NCBI GenBank assembly: GCA_946408355.1
Contig: CAMJRX010000018.1
Location: forward strand, 1 to 44,894
Direction: 5' to 3'
Length of the DNA: 44,894 nucleotides
Source of the DNA: an uncultured Selenomonadales bacterium
Lineage (GTDB): Bacteria; Bacillota; Negativicutes; Selenomonadales; Selenomonadaceae
In this document: one piece after another, positions 8,184 to 16,415 of the stretch
Numbering within the stretch: position 1 is the stretch's first letter
Layout: the number at the start of each line of letters is the position of its first letter
Translations under genes and position numbers: made by a program
Notes under the pieces: model-generated
Told to the model about the DNA's origin: nothing
What the model saw: only the letters and a program-made list of their open reading frames with translations
The model's database searches: none

Positions 8184-9023
8184 ATGGTTATCTTAATGTT
8201 TGGATATTTCATAATGGGGCTGATATTCCTCGTTTTGCGTTTCTTTTATCATATCTTGCCTAAAAAAAGTTCGCAAAACAATCTCGTTCGTGCGACAAAA
8301 GAAGATTTTGTAATTCTTTATGCCTACGCCAAGCAAATAGTGGTATCGAATACAAAAAAAATCAAATTTATCGTTGTAATTATGGTTAGTCTAATAATTT
8401 TGCCGCTGACACCGCTTCAGCTAGAAATTGAGTTTATATTTGAAGATCTTTTGTCTACGATAACGTTTTTTGTGTTGGTAATAATATTTGCGCCGCAAGA
8501 AAATCCGTCGGACAAGGGCTTTCCCGTTGAAATATTTGGATTTATCTATTCAATCATTTTTATGTATTATAGCGCGGGATTATTGGTCTTCGACGTGTTT
8601 TACGCGATAGATTCATTCAAGGACGACATGTGGATATACGGCTACAGCATCACGGTTATTTCGTATGTCATATGCATAGCGACGTTAAGTCGATTTATGG
8701 AGCGGGAATTATCCAAGCAAGAAATAATTTTATTGGGAATGATAATGCTGACGACGCTGGAATTTATAACATATTACGGGATAGGTTTTTTTGGCGGAAT
8801 AAAATGGTCCAATTATGATCCGCTGGCATATGAATTTGATATTTTGAATATTTTTGGTGACATCACGACTATCATAAATCAAGGAATATTCATAGCCTCT
8901 CAAAGTCAAATATTGGAAAGATCTGCTAGTGAAATTTGGGGATATATTATCTTAAACGGAACGGACGTGCTGACTATCACAGTGGTTTTGGGATATTTGG
9001 TGCAAAAATTTATGGAGATGTAA
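8184..9023 (+). CDS. Polytopic membrane protein of unknown function (intact paralogue of 828-1690)
   Basis: 279 residues, start ATG 8184 after GAGGGA. About six hydrophobic segments can be seen: residues 3-23, 53-70, 85-105, 125-145, around 155-205 and the C-terminal stretch ILNGTDVLTITVVLGYLVQ. The most conserved parts shared with the broken copy are FYHIL, YAKQIVVSN, KDDMWIYGY, KQEIILLG and YYGIGFFGGIKW. I do not recognise a family; no enzyme motif is visible. The two copies flank the 6.5 kb containing the efflux operon, so a segmental duplication or two insertions of the same gene are possible. It lies alone after a terminator. Confidence 0.75.
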   Translation: MVILMFGYFIMGLIFLVLRFFYHILPKKSSQNNLVRATKEDFVILYAYAKQIVVSNTKKIKFIVVIMVSLIILPLTPLQLEIEFIFEDLLSTITFFVLVIIFAPQENPSDKGFPVEIFGFIYSIIFMYYSAGLLVFDVFYAIDSFKDDMWIYGYSITVISYVICIATLSRFMERELSKQEIILLGMIMLTTLEFITYYGIGFFGGIKWSNYDPLAYEFDILNIFGDITTIINQGIFIASQSQILERSASEIWGYIILNGTDVLTITVVLGYLVQKFMEM

Positions 9024-9119
9024 ACCCAAAACTTGCGCGTTCTTATCGACAAGTTTTTTAGCCCCTGCCGCGTCGCCGATATAAGCAATAAAATTGCCGA
9101 GAATAACCGTTTGTTTCAT
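8952..9119 (-). pseudogene. Possible N-terminal gene remnant
   Basis: On the minus strand, ATG at 9119 opens a 55-codon frame whose first 33 residues (MKQTVILGNFIAYIGDAAG then AKKLVDKNAQVLGL) look protein-like. The rest runs antisense into the 3' end of the membrane-protein gene, where the composition changes and a stop follows. This would fit a gene cut off when the 8184 gene arrived. It is short and may be chance. Confidence 0.22.
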
Positions 9120-9472
9120 GATATTTATGCTCTTCTTTATATTTTACGGCTATAAACTCTTAGGAATCTTTTTATCATCAATGTCGAAGATAACCATTTT
9201 CTCACATCCCGCTCATTGGTTGTTATTGTCAAAATCATTTGCTTGTGTTATCATAAAAAAAAAATTTAGTAATGAAAATGATTAAGATATACAATATAAT
9301 TAACACTTAATTAAAACACAGCGTGTAATTGAAAAATGCCCTCCTGTGGCGGAGGGAATTTTTTTAGGCGATTAAAGAAATGGTTTAAGTAAGAGTTCGC
9401 AAGCGCGGCATAACTTTCAGGTACATATCAATCTATAAAACTAAATAATTCAATGATAAGGAGATAGATTAA
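9120..9472. other. Intergenic stretch without a convincing gene
   Basis: About 350 AT-rich bases. It holds one terminator hairpin (9336-9366) and a good ribosome binding site (AAGGAGAT) for the gene at 9473. A 63-codon frame inside it has no ribosome binding site and a low-complexity hydrophobic product, and is not called. Confidence 0.5.
9336..9366. terminator. Rho-independent terminator, possibly bidirectional
   Basis: CCCTCC (9339-9344) / GGAGGG (9351-9356) with a TGTGGC loop is followed by AATTTTTTT on the plus strand, and by GCATTTTTC on the minus strand. Confidence 0.75.
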
Positions 9473-10273
9473 ATGGTTGTGGAAATTATAAGTGTCGGCA
9501 CCGAAATTTTAATGGGCAATATTGTCAACACGAATGCACAATATCTGGCGAAGCGGTTGGCTCATCTCGGTTTAGATTGTCACTATCAAACGGTGGTCGG
9601 CGACAATCCCGCGAGGATAAAATCTGCGCTGGACATTGCATATTCGCGGGCAGACGCCGTGATTATGACGGGCGGGCTTGGGCCCACTAAAGACGACTTA
9701 ACTAAAGAAATGCTCATGGAATATTTCGACAAGCGTCCTGTTGTCGACGATAAAGTTTTAAATTTTTTGGAGGAACGGGCTAAAGCTCGTGGTTTCGGCA
9801 AATTGTCTGACGGTATGAGAAAACAGGCGATTGTTCCTGCCGATTCGTTGATTCTTTACAATCATCACGGCACCGCGCCCGGTTGTGTCATGGAGCGCGA
9901 CGGAAAAATTTGTATTCTGTTGCCTGGTCCGCCGCACGAAATGCAACCTATGTTCGAGGAATGTTGCGAACTTTATCTAAACGCTAAGAGCGATAAAATT
10001 TTGGTGTCGATTATAATTAAATGTTTAAGCAAATTTGTCGCGCCAATTTCAATCGTCGGAGAATCGCCAGTTGCTGATAGATTGGCTGAACTTTTGGACG
10101 GCGTTAATCCGACTGTTGCAACCTACGCTAAAGAGGACGGCTGTATTGTACGTATTACGGCGGCGGCTAAAGCTCACGACGAGGCTTTGGAAATTTTAAA
10201 TCCCGTCGTCGACAAGTGCAAAGAGCGCATTGGCGAGCAATATATCAATTACATTAAAGAAGACATTGACTAA
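9473..10273 (+). CDS. cinA: CinA-type protein reduced to its N-terminal (MoaB/Mog-like) and middle domains
   Basis: 266 residues versus about 410 in usual CinA. ATG 9473 follows AAGGAGAT. The N-terminal domain is clear: EIISVGTEILMGNIVNTNA, ITGGLGPTKDD-type block (MTGGLGPTKDDLTKE), and LLPGPPHEM, the molybdopterin-binding-like fold with ADP-ribose/NMN-related phosphohydrolase activity in family members. After the small middle domain (GESPVADRL...PTVATYAKEDG) the protein stops at YIKEDID, just where the C-terminal NMN-deamidase (PncC) domain should begin. hldD follows 12 bases later. The segment ILVSIIIKCLSKFVAP before the middle domain is unusual. Either a natural split, with PncC elsewhere, or a truncated gene. 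Confidence 0.85.
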   Translation: MVVEIISVGTEILMGNIVNTNAQYLAKRLAHLGLDCHYQTVVGDNPARIKSALDIAYSRADAVIMTGGLGPTKDDLTKEMLMEYFDKRPVVDDKVLNFLEERAKARGFGKLSDGMRKQAIVPADSLILYNHHGTAPGCVMERDGKICILLPGPPHEMQPMFEECCELYLNAKSDKILVSIIIKCLSKFVAPISIVGESPVADRLAELLDGVNPTVATYAKEDGCIVRITAAAKAHDEALEILNPVVDKCKERIGEQYINYIKEDID

Positions 10274-10285
10274 GGAGCTGATATT

Positions 10286-11251
10286 ATGATAATTGTGACG
10301 GGCGGCGCGGGCTTTATCGGCAGTAATATCGTCCGTGCTTTGAACGAACGCGGGCGCACAGATATTTTAATCATTGACGATTTGGGCGGCGGCGATAAGT
10401 ATAAAAATTTAATCGGTTTGCGCTTTATGGATTATCGCCATAAGGACGACTTCCTCAAAAATTTGGATAGCGTCGGACAAAATGTCGAGGCGATTTTCCA
10501 CGAGGGCGCGTGTTCAGACACTATGGAATATGACGTTAACTTCATGATGAGAAGCAACTACGATTATTCCAAAGAGCTGTTGAAGTTGTGCGTTCGTAAA
10601 AAAATCCCGCTGATTTATGCGTCGAGTGCGTCGGTTTACGGCTTAGGTAAGAAAGGCTTTCGCGAGGAGGAAGCTTGCGAGGCTCCGATTAATCCCTACG
10701 CATTTTCTAAGCTCATGTTCGACCGCTATGTTCGACAATTTATTAGCAAGGTTGACAGCAAAATTATCGGCTTGAGATATTTTAACGTCTACGGACCGCA
10801 GGAAAGTCACAAGGGTAAAATGGCGTCGATTTTCTACCAAATTTATAAGCGCATGAAATTGGGCGGCGGTCCTCGACTTTTTAAGGGTACGGACGGTTAC
10901 AAGGACGGCGAGCAAAAACGCGATTTTATTTACGTTAAAGACGTGGCGAAAATTAATCTTTGGTGCTTTGATAATCCCGTCGACAATGGAATTTATAACT
11001 GCGGAACAGGGCACGCTCACACTTTTAACGACGTGGCTAAGGCAATGATTGAATCTATGCATTCCAAAATGCGGACGACTTATTGCGACTTCCCCGACGA
11101 ACTGCGCGGCAAATATCAGAGCTACACCGAAGCCGATATGAAAAAAATTTCAGCGGCAGGATATAAGGGAGGTTTCACGAATTTTGTTATTGCCGTTGAG
11201 GAGTATTGCAAATTCTTGGAGGTGGGCGGCTACTACACATTGAACAGATAA
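10286..11251 (+). CDS. hldD: ADP-L-glycero-D-manno-heptose 6-epimerase
   Basis: 321 residues. It converts ADP-D-glycero- to ADP-L-glycero-beta-D-manno-heptose for the LPS inner core, in the cytoplasm. Seen: NAD-binding GGAGFIGSN near the N-terminus, the family block RTDILIIDDLGGGDKYKNL, DYRHKDDF, FHEGACSDTME, SASVYG, the catalytic YAFSK (about residues 139-143), RYFNVYGPQE and RDFIYVKDVAK. Full length; ATG 10286 follows AAGGAG. It shares a transcript with the shortened cinA. It is strong evidence that the organism makes heptose-containing LPS. Confidence 0.95.
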   Translation: MIIVTGGAGFIGSNIVRALNERGRTDILIIDDLGGGDKYKNLIGLRFMDYRHKDDFLKNLDSVGQNVEAIFHEGACSDTMEYDVNFMMRSNYDYSKELLKLCVRKKIPLIYASSASVYGLGKKGFREEEACEAPINPYAFSKLMFDRYVRQFISKVDSKIIGLRYFNVYGPQESHKGKMASIFYQIYKRMKLGGGPRLFKGTDGYKDGEQKRDFIYVKDVAKINLWCFDNPVDNGIYNCGTGHAHTFNDVAKAMIESMHSKMRTTYCDFPDELRGKYQSYTEADMKKISAAGYKGGFTNFVIAVEEYCKFLEVGGYYTLNR

Positions 11252-11282
11252 CCGTCAGTAAATTTAAATAAGGAAAAGATTT

Positions 11283-13109
11283 ATGGATATATCGTATGAA
11301 CGCAATCTCGAAATAAAAAATATACGAGCGCAACAGACAAAGCAAACTGTTATCAAAAAATCTTTTACGAATTTACTTTTTGTAAGCATTGCGGAAAAGC
11401 TCGCGTATTTTTTTAATCCCTTTATTGACAGCGCGATTGTCGGGATTTTTTTAGACAGCTCAATTCAAGCCGCTATGGGATTTTTTGTGCCGATAATCAC
11501 GATAATCAGCTTGGTTTGGATTATTATAATGGGCGTGCAGATACTTTGCGCACAATATCGCGGGCGCGGCGACAATGAAAGCTTGCGAAATCTTTTCGAC
11601 AGCGCGATACTTTTTCTCGGCGCGATTGCCATAATAATTTCTGCGGGATTTTTCTTTGGTCGGGAAGGCTTAGCGGCAATTCTTAATGCAAAAGGTCATA
11701 CGGCGATTGTTTTGCAAGATTACATTGCTGGCTACTCGTTCAGTATAATCGGGCAAGCACTTTATCCGTTGTTGTTATGGTTCCTCAACTTTAACGGCAA
11801 CGAAAAAATTTCTAAAACCAGTATTGCGTTAATGTGCGTCTTGAATGTAGGCTTCGATATGCTGTTGGCTGTTTGGTTAGACATGGGCGCGTTCGGTTTA
11901 GGTTTGGCGACTTCGCTTAGTTATCTGATAACCTGTGCTTACGTTTTTAGAAAATTTCTTGACGGCTACGGTTGGGGGAAAATAAATCTTTTTAATATTC
12001 GTTGGAGCGAATTGGCGGAATGTGCTAAAATCGGCAAGCCGTCTCTTATGTTCAATCTCGGCGTAACGCTTAAGGCTTACATTATGAACTTAACGCTTAT
12101 GAGTAGCGTGGGCGATTCCGCGATTATGGTTATGAGTGTGCAAGGAACTTTCTGTGGCATGTTGGGCGCGATCCCTGCCGGTCATGCAGACGCATTTGGA
12201 TCGTTGGGTAGCGTACACTATGCCGCCAAAGACAGAGCCGCCTTTATAAAATCTGCCCGATTAGCTCTGAAAAGTTGTATTTTCTTTTCCGGTTTGGCAA
12301 TGTTGTCGCTTATGTTTGCCGCTGACGATATTACCGAAATTTATTTTGCCCCGACAGAAGAGGCGTGGTCTATCTCAAAACGCATGCTTTGGATTTTCCC
12401 AAGTTTTTTGGTACTCAATGGCATTTGCGGAATTTTCATGCGCTCCTACAATCTTAAAGAGGAATATCGCACGCAACACAAAGATGCTTGGCTTGTCGAC
12501 GGAATGCCCATTTTCGAGAATTTGCTAATGGCTTTCTTATCGGCGATATTCATGCCCTTTATCGGCTCCGACGCGGTGTGGTTATCCTTCCCACTTGCAG
12601 AGATTGCTTGCTTAATGATTATTGGTCTTTCCGTTTTCAAAAACGCCGGCAAAGTAACTTTCAGACTTGACGATTGGTTGAAGGTCGACAAGAAATTTGG
12701 CGACGTTCCGACTATTGAACGCGCGTTCTTTTTGCCGGAAGAAGTCCCAAATATTTCGCAAGAGGTTATCGACTTCTGCAAAACCAACAACTACAATAAA
12801 ATATCAACTTTTGCGGGTATCGTCACGGAAGAACTTTTAACCAACGTCGTAATTTACGATGTCGAATCAACGGAGTTATGTAATGCGTACATTCGCGTCA
12901 CGCTTAAAGAAAATTTGAACATAAGAATTTATGACGACAACTGCGCATTCAATCCGCGTAAGGAAATGGAAAAAATTATGTTGGAGCCTGTGCAACCCGG
13001 CAAAGAAATAACTGGTCTTCGTCTCGTCAAACAGATAACCGATAAGCACGGCGCGTTTGATTACCAAAACACGGCGGGAATAAATACTTCGATTATAAAG
13101 TTGAGTTAA
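11283..13109 (+). CDS. MATE-family transporter fused to a C-terminal HATPase_c_2 (anti-sigma-type) domain
   Basis: 608 residues, about 150 longer than ordinary MATE exporters. Residues 1-460 show a twelve-helix MATE-like pattern (IAEKLAYFFNPFIDSAIVG, FVPIITIISLVW, GVQILCAQYRGRG, GLGLATSLSYL). After a linker, residues 485-605 look like a GHKL ATPase of the RsbW/SpoIIAB class: N-box EELLTNVV, G1-like DDNCAFNP and G2-like GLRLVKQITDK. I infer a transport protein with a cytoplasmic ATP-binding or kinase module, possibly sensing or signalling. ATG 11283 follows AAGGAAAAG, 31 bases after hldD. The frame is continuous across the junction. Confidence 0.8.
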   Translation: MDISYERNLEIKNIRAQQTKQTVIKKSFTNLLFVSIAEKLAYFFNPFIDSAIVGIFLDSSIQAAMGFFVPIITIISLVWIIIMGVQILCAQYRGRGDNESLRNLFDSAILFLGAIAIIISAGFFFGREGLAAILNAKGHTAIVLQDYIAGYSFSIIGQALYPLLLWFLNFNGNEKISKTSIALMCVLNVGFDMLLAVWLDMGAFGLGLATSLSYLITCAYVFRKFLDGYGWGKINLFNIRWSELAECAKIGKPSLMFNLGVTLKAYIMNLTLMSSVGDSAIMVMSVQGTFCGMLGAIPAGHADAFGSLGSVHYAAKDRAAFIKSARLALKSCIFFSGLAMLSLMFAADDITEIYFAPTEEAWSISKRMLWIFPSFLVLNGICGIFMRSYNLKEEYRTQHKDAWLVDGMPIFENLLMAFLSAIFMPFIGSDAVWLSFPLAEIACLMIIGLSVFKNAGKVTFRLDDWLKVDKKFGDVPTIERAFFLPEEVPNISQEVIDFCKTNNYNKISTFAGIVTEELLTNVVIYDVESTELCNAYIRVTLKENLNIRIYDDNCAFNPRKEMEKIMLEPVQPGKEITGLRLVKQITDKHGAFDYQNTAGINTSIIKLS

Positions 13110-13125
13110 AAATGAGGTGTTGTAT

Positions 13126-13770
13126 ATGAAAAAATTTTTATTGGCGTTGTCGGTAATGATTATGTCAACGGTACCTTGTGCCGCGCAGGGAGATATAACT
13201 TTACCAACAGTGAACACGAGCGATAAACTTTCCGTAATGGACGCGCTCAATCAGCGGCATTCAAGCAGAAAATTCGTTGATAAAAAGTTGACGTCCGCGC
13301 AGTTGTCGAAAATTCTTTGGGCGGCGAACGGTACTAATCGCCCCGATGGCAAGCGCACTGTTCCTGTAGCATTGGGCGTTTATTCCGTCGAAGTCTACGC
13401 CGTAACCAAAGAGGGCATTTATCTTTACGACGTGGAAAATCACAAGCTTAAACTAATTGCTGAAGGCGATTTCCGCTCCATTACGACGACTGGTCAAAGT
13501 TTCGTTAGCAAAGCGGCTCTCAATCTGGTCTACGTTGAAACTCCTGCCGTTTGGACAAATGCAAGACATGCTACATCGCGTGAGGCTCAAATTTCTTTTG
13601 CTAACATAACGGTTGGTGCAATGATTCAAAGCGTCGCGCTTGCCGCTGAAACGGAAGGGCTTGGAAATTGCGTGCGCGGTTCAATCAATCACGATGAGTT
13701 CAAAAAAGTTGCTAAGCTTGCCGACGATAAAAATATTCTACTTGCGCAAACTGTTGGCTACATAAAATAA
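13126..13770 (+). CDS. Exported nitroreductase-family protein
   Basis: 214 residues. ATG 13126 follows GAGGTG and opens a signal peptide (MKKFLLALSVMIMSTVPCAA), so the enzyme should act outside the cytoplasm. The rest is a nitroreductase/SagB-type FMN fold: LNQRHSSRKFVDKKL, LSKILWAANGTNRPDGKRTVPVA, and near the C-terminus GAMIQSVALAAETEGLGNCVRG. How an exported protein of this family acquires FMN is unclear; twin-arginine residues are absent. It sits in a run of three exported proteins with short gaps (13126, 13789, 14510), likely one transcript that ends at the terminator at 15452. Confidence 0.8.
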   Translation: MKKFLLALSVMIMSTVPCAAQGDITLPTVNTSDKLSVMDALNQRHSSRKFVDKKLTSAQLSKILWAANGTNRPDGKRTVPVALGVYSVEVYAVTKEGIYLYDVENHKLKLIAEGDFRSITTTGQSFVSKAALNLVYVETPAVWTNARHATSREAQISFANITVGAMIQSVALAAETEGLGNCVRGSINHDEFKKVAKLADDKNILLAQTVGYIK

Positions 13771-13788
13771 TTTTTGGGAGGTGTTTTC

Positions 13789-14490
13789 ATGATAAAAAAA
13801 TTTTTCGGCGTGATTCTCTTGCTGGCGATTATGAGTTTGCCGCAAATTGTTTCCGCAGAAAAGACCGATTGGTTCGACAGGCATTTTAACTTCCGCAATA
13901 TCCGAACGGTCATTGTTTTCGACTTGACGACCAATAATGCTAACAACTACGGCGGATCAATCGCTCTTCGCAACATGCAGGATACTTTTATCCAAAATGC
14001 TCAAAAAAATCTTAGGTGCAACGTCATAACGGAGGCGCAAGCGCGGAGGTCGCTCGCTTATCAACTCGGCATGGATTTGGAGTCGCTCGCCTATTCTAAT
14101 CCTGTGCAGGCTCGTAAAGTCATAATAGACAACGCCTATCGAATTGCCGACGCCGGCGTTTTTGGCAATGTTGACGCTTGGGAAAATAATTATTACATTG
14201 AGCCGGCGCACACAGTTTGGGAGTCGAAGAGAGAATCATACACTTACTACGACCATTACGGCAGACGCCACGAGGAAGTTCGTTATATCCAAGTACCCGT
14301 GACTTATCCGCCGCGTCGCGTGGACGTGTCGACAATTCAAATGACTTTGCAGGTTTACGAGGCTAGACGCGGTGAAATGATTTTTGCTCGTAAAGATGTA
14401 CGCGACCGCGAAGATTATCAAGCGCAAAAAGGCATGTTCGGCAGAATTTGCAATTCGTTCTTTGAAGACTTCAACAAAAAGATTCGCTGA
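13789..14490 (+). CDS. Secreted protein of unknown function
   Basis: 233 residues. ATG 13789 follows GGGAGGT and begins a signal peptide (MIKKFFGVILLLAIMSLPQ, then VSA before EKT). The mature part starts with a strand-like RTVIVFDLTTN, contains an Ala/Arg-rich helical segment (TEAQARRSLAYQLGMDLESLA), a Tyr-rich stretch (YTYYDHYGRRHEEVRYIQVPV), and ends with a strand TIQMTLQVYEARRGEMIFARKDVRDRE. The last part recalls TolB-N/CsgG-like proteins that report periplasmic lipoprotein folds, but I cannot assign a family. It is the middle gene of a three-gene exported set. Confidence 0.65.
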   Translation: MIKKFFGVILLLAIMSLPQIVSAEKTDWFDRHFNFRNIRTVIVFDLTTNNANNYGGSIALRNMQDTFIQNAQKNLRCNVITEAQARRSLAYQLGMDLESLAYSNPVQARKVIIDNAYRIADAGVFGNVDAWENNYYIEPAHTVWESKRESYTYYDHYGRRHEEVRYIQVPVTYPPRRVDVSTIQMTLQVYEARRGEMIFARKDVRDREDYQAQKGMFGRICNSFFEDFNKKIR

Positions 14491-14509
14491 TATTTAAGGA
14501 GGGTTTTTA

Positions 14510-15430
14510 ATGAAAAAATTTTTTGGCTTATGCGCGGCGTTGTTAATGCTGTGCGCGGTGATTTTCCCTGCGAAGACATTCGCGGCGGACGATCCGAATT
14601 CGGAGGGCATACAGGCTTATCGCGAGGCGTTAACGTCTTATTCGTCAGACAGAGAAAAAGTTTTCCGTCAAGATATTCTGTTCGCATCGCCGTATGTGCA
14701 AGCCGAGCTGGACTTTTTGGGAACCGTTGACAAAAATGTTTTTAAGTCGACGGGTGATTTTACGCTTTGGATTGAAGGCGAGGACGGCACCACCACTGAA
14801 AGGTCTATTCCCTTTTACATGACGCAAAGCGGTAAGGACATGACGATTTATTTCAAGGCTGACAAGAAGTGGGAAAAATTCACTGCTCCGAGCCTTGCCG
14901 CCGATATTCTGGACATGCTTGCCTCGCCGACACCTGAAGAAGTTGAGGAAATGATTGACGACACCAAAGAAGTTACGATTTTGCAGGAAAATGACAACCG
15001 CCGCATTATGTTAATCACGCTTGATGGCAACCGCATGGCAGATTCTCTTAAAACAAAGGCTGAGGCAAATCCCGCCGCGACCGCCGACCCGGTTCAAGAG
15101 ACGGCTGTAGATTATTTCGATACCGCGTTGCGCAATGCAAACGTCTGGTATATGTGGACGATTGACAAGCGCGATTGGCATACTGTCGCTATGCAATATC
15201 ATTTTTCGGGGATTATTCAAGAGCTGGCACGCGCCGCGCTCAACGACCCAAGTAAACAGTGGCCTGACGAAATTAGCCAACTCCTCGAAACAATTGCTTA
15301 CTACAGCGAAATTCGCGCTTATACAACTTATCCTTCCGACCCCGCCGTCATGAAAAAATTTGAAATCCCCAAAAACGTCCTCAAGGCAAAATCTGTTGAT
15401 AGTCTGACATCATCAGTTACACAAAAATAA
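14510..15430 (+). CDS. Secreted protein of unknown function
   Basis: 306 residues. ATG 14510 lies after AAGGAGGG and opens a signal peptide (MKKFFGLCAALLMLCAVIF, then TFA before ADD). The mature protein has beta-rich features (VQAELDFLGTVDKNVFKSTGDFTLWIEG, MTIYFKADKKWEKFTAP) that loosely recall LolA/LppX-like periplasmic lipid-carrier folds, plus an acidic helical stretch (TPEEVEEMIDDTKEV). No definite family. It is the last gene before the terminator at 15452-15488. Residue use is like its neighbours, so no sign of transfer. Confidence 0.65.
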   Translation: MKKFFGLCAALLMLCAVIFPAKTFAADDPNSEGIQAYREALTSYSSDREKVFRQDILFASPYVQAELDFLGTVDKNVFKSTGDFTLWIEGEDGTTTERSIPFYMTQSGKDMTIYFKADKKWEKFTAPSLAADILDMLASPTPEEVEEMIDDTKEVTILQENDNRRIMLITLDGNRMADSLKTKAEANPAATADPVQETAVDYFDTALRNANVWYMWTIDKRDWHTVAMQYHFSGIIQELARAALNDPSKQWPDEISQLLETIAYYSEIRAYTTYPSDPAVMKKFEIPKNVLKAKSVDSLTSSVTQK

Positions 15431-15451
15431 GAACTAACAAGTTAACAAAAA

Positions 15452-15488
15452 AAGTCGGAGGCTTGCGAAGGTCTCCGACTTAATTTTT
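15452..15488 (+). terminator. Rho-independent terminator
   Basis: AAGTCGGAG (15452-15460) / CTCCGACTT (15473-15481) make a perfect 9-bp stem, followed by AATTTTT. Confidence 0.85.
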
Positions 15489-15506
15489 AAGAAAGGTCGT
15501 GTCTAT

Positions 15507-16028
15507 ATGGAAATGTTAGAAATTATGCGTTCGCGCAGAAGTGTCCGCCGTTACACCGATGAAAAAATTTCCGACGAACAGTTGAAACAAATCGTAAGCG
15601 CGGCATTGCTTGCGCCGAGTGGTCACTCGAAATATCCCTGCGAATTTATCGTAGTTAAAAACCGTGAACTCCTCGAAAAAATGTCGCATTGTCGCAAGGG
15701 CGTCGCCAAAATGTTAGAAGGTGCCAACGTGGCAATCGTCGTAATCGCTGATATAGATAAATCTGATACTTATGTTGAGGATTCTTGCGTCGCGATGATG
15801 AGCATGGAACTTTTAGCGACTTCGCTGGGCATTGGCAACTGCTGGATTCAAATTCGCAACCGCGAGGCGGAAGATGATTCGCCAAGTGAAACTTATCTGC
15901 GCGACATTTTAAATTTCCCCGAAAATTTCGCTTGCCAATCGATTTTATCGTTAGGTTATCCCGCTAAACCTCCAAAGGCTCGCGAACTCGACAAGCTCAA
16001 TTTCGATAAAGTTTCCTACAAAGAATAA
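15507..16028 (+). CDS. Nitroreductase-family FMN oxidoreductase
   Basis: 173 residues, a compact cytoplasmic nitroreductase. Seen: the N-terminal FMN-phosphate block IMRSRRSVRRYTDEKIS, APSGHSKYPCEFIVVKN, and SLGIGNCWIQIRNRE, followed by SILSLGYPAKPPKARE typical of the C-terminus of this family. Such enzymes use NAD(P)H to reduce nitro compounds or quinones; the natural substrate is unknown. ATG 15507 follows AAGAAAGG. The downstream gene is convergent. It differs strongly from the exported relative at 13126. Confidence 0.85.
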   Translation: MEMLEIMRSRRSVRRYTDEKISDEQLKQIVSAALLAPSGHSKYPCEFIVVKNRELLEKMSHCRKGVAKMLEGANVAIVVIADIDKSDTYVEDSCVAMMSMELLATSLGIGNCWIQIRNREAEDDSPSETYLRDILNFPENFACQSILSLGYPAKPPKARELDKLNFDKVSYKE

Positions 16029-16268
16029 TTACTTAGTAGCAACGCCCGCAAGTTCAACGTCAGCCTCGTCGCTTGCGTCAGCGATTTCGTTCAGAGCCTC
16101 AACCAGTTTATCAGGGTCGATGCCGTGCCCCAATGCGCCTTCCTCGATATTTTCAAACTGCGCCGCGTGACAGCCAACACAACCCATACCCGCGTACATG
16201 AAAACCATCATTGTATCAGGATAGCGTTGCACAACTTCGGTTATGTTCATGTCTTTGGTTATTTTCAT
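16029..16268 (-). CDS. DUF1858 (hybrid-cluster-protein-associated redox disulfide) protein
   Basis: 79 residues. It matches the small DUF1858 domain: MKITKDMNITEVVQRYPDT, MMVFMYAGMGCVGCHAAQFENIEEGA and DPDKLVEALNEI. The GCVGCH segment provides the paired cysteines (CxxC) that give the family its redox-disulfide name. In anaerobes such proteins often accompany hybrid cluster proteins or nitroreductases, and here the convergent neighbour is a nitroreductase. Start ATG at 16268, after AAAGGGGG. A good promoter lies just upstream (16297-16324). It is an independent single-gene unit. Confidence 0.85.
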   Translation of the reverse strand: MKITKDMNITEVVQRYPDTMMVFMYAGMGCVGCHAAQFENIEEGALGHGIDPDKLVEALNEIADASDEADVELAGVATK

Positions 16269-16296
16269 AAGAAATTCCCCCTTTGAAGTGCTAAGA

Positions 16297-16324
16297 ATTA
16301 TATCACCTCAAGTTTCAGCGTCAA
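16297..16324 (-). promoter_or_regulatory. Promoter of the DUF1858 gene
   Basis: Read on the minus strand, TTGACG (16324-16319), a 16-base spacer and TATAAT (16302-16297) lie about 30 bases before the start codon. Confidence 0.65.
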
Positions 16325-16415
16325 TGAATTTATGCTGAAAAATTTTTTTGCCAATCCTAAAGGAAATTTCTTTTGTAGGGCGAAGTAAAGATAAAATAGT
16401 TTAAGGAGCGAGGGG

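Noticed and set aside
9094-9285. 63-codon hydrophobic frame on the plus strand
   Set aside because: No ribosome binding site, low-complexity product, and a TTG-type start.
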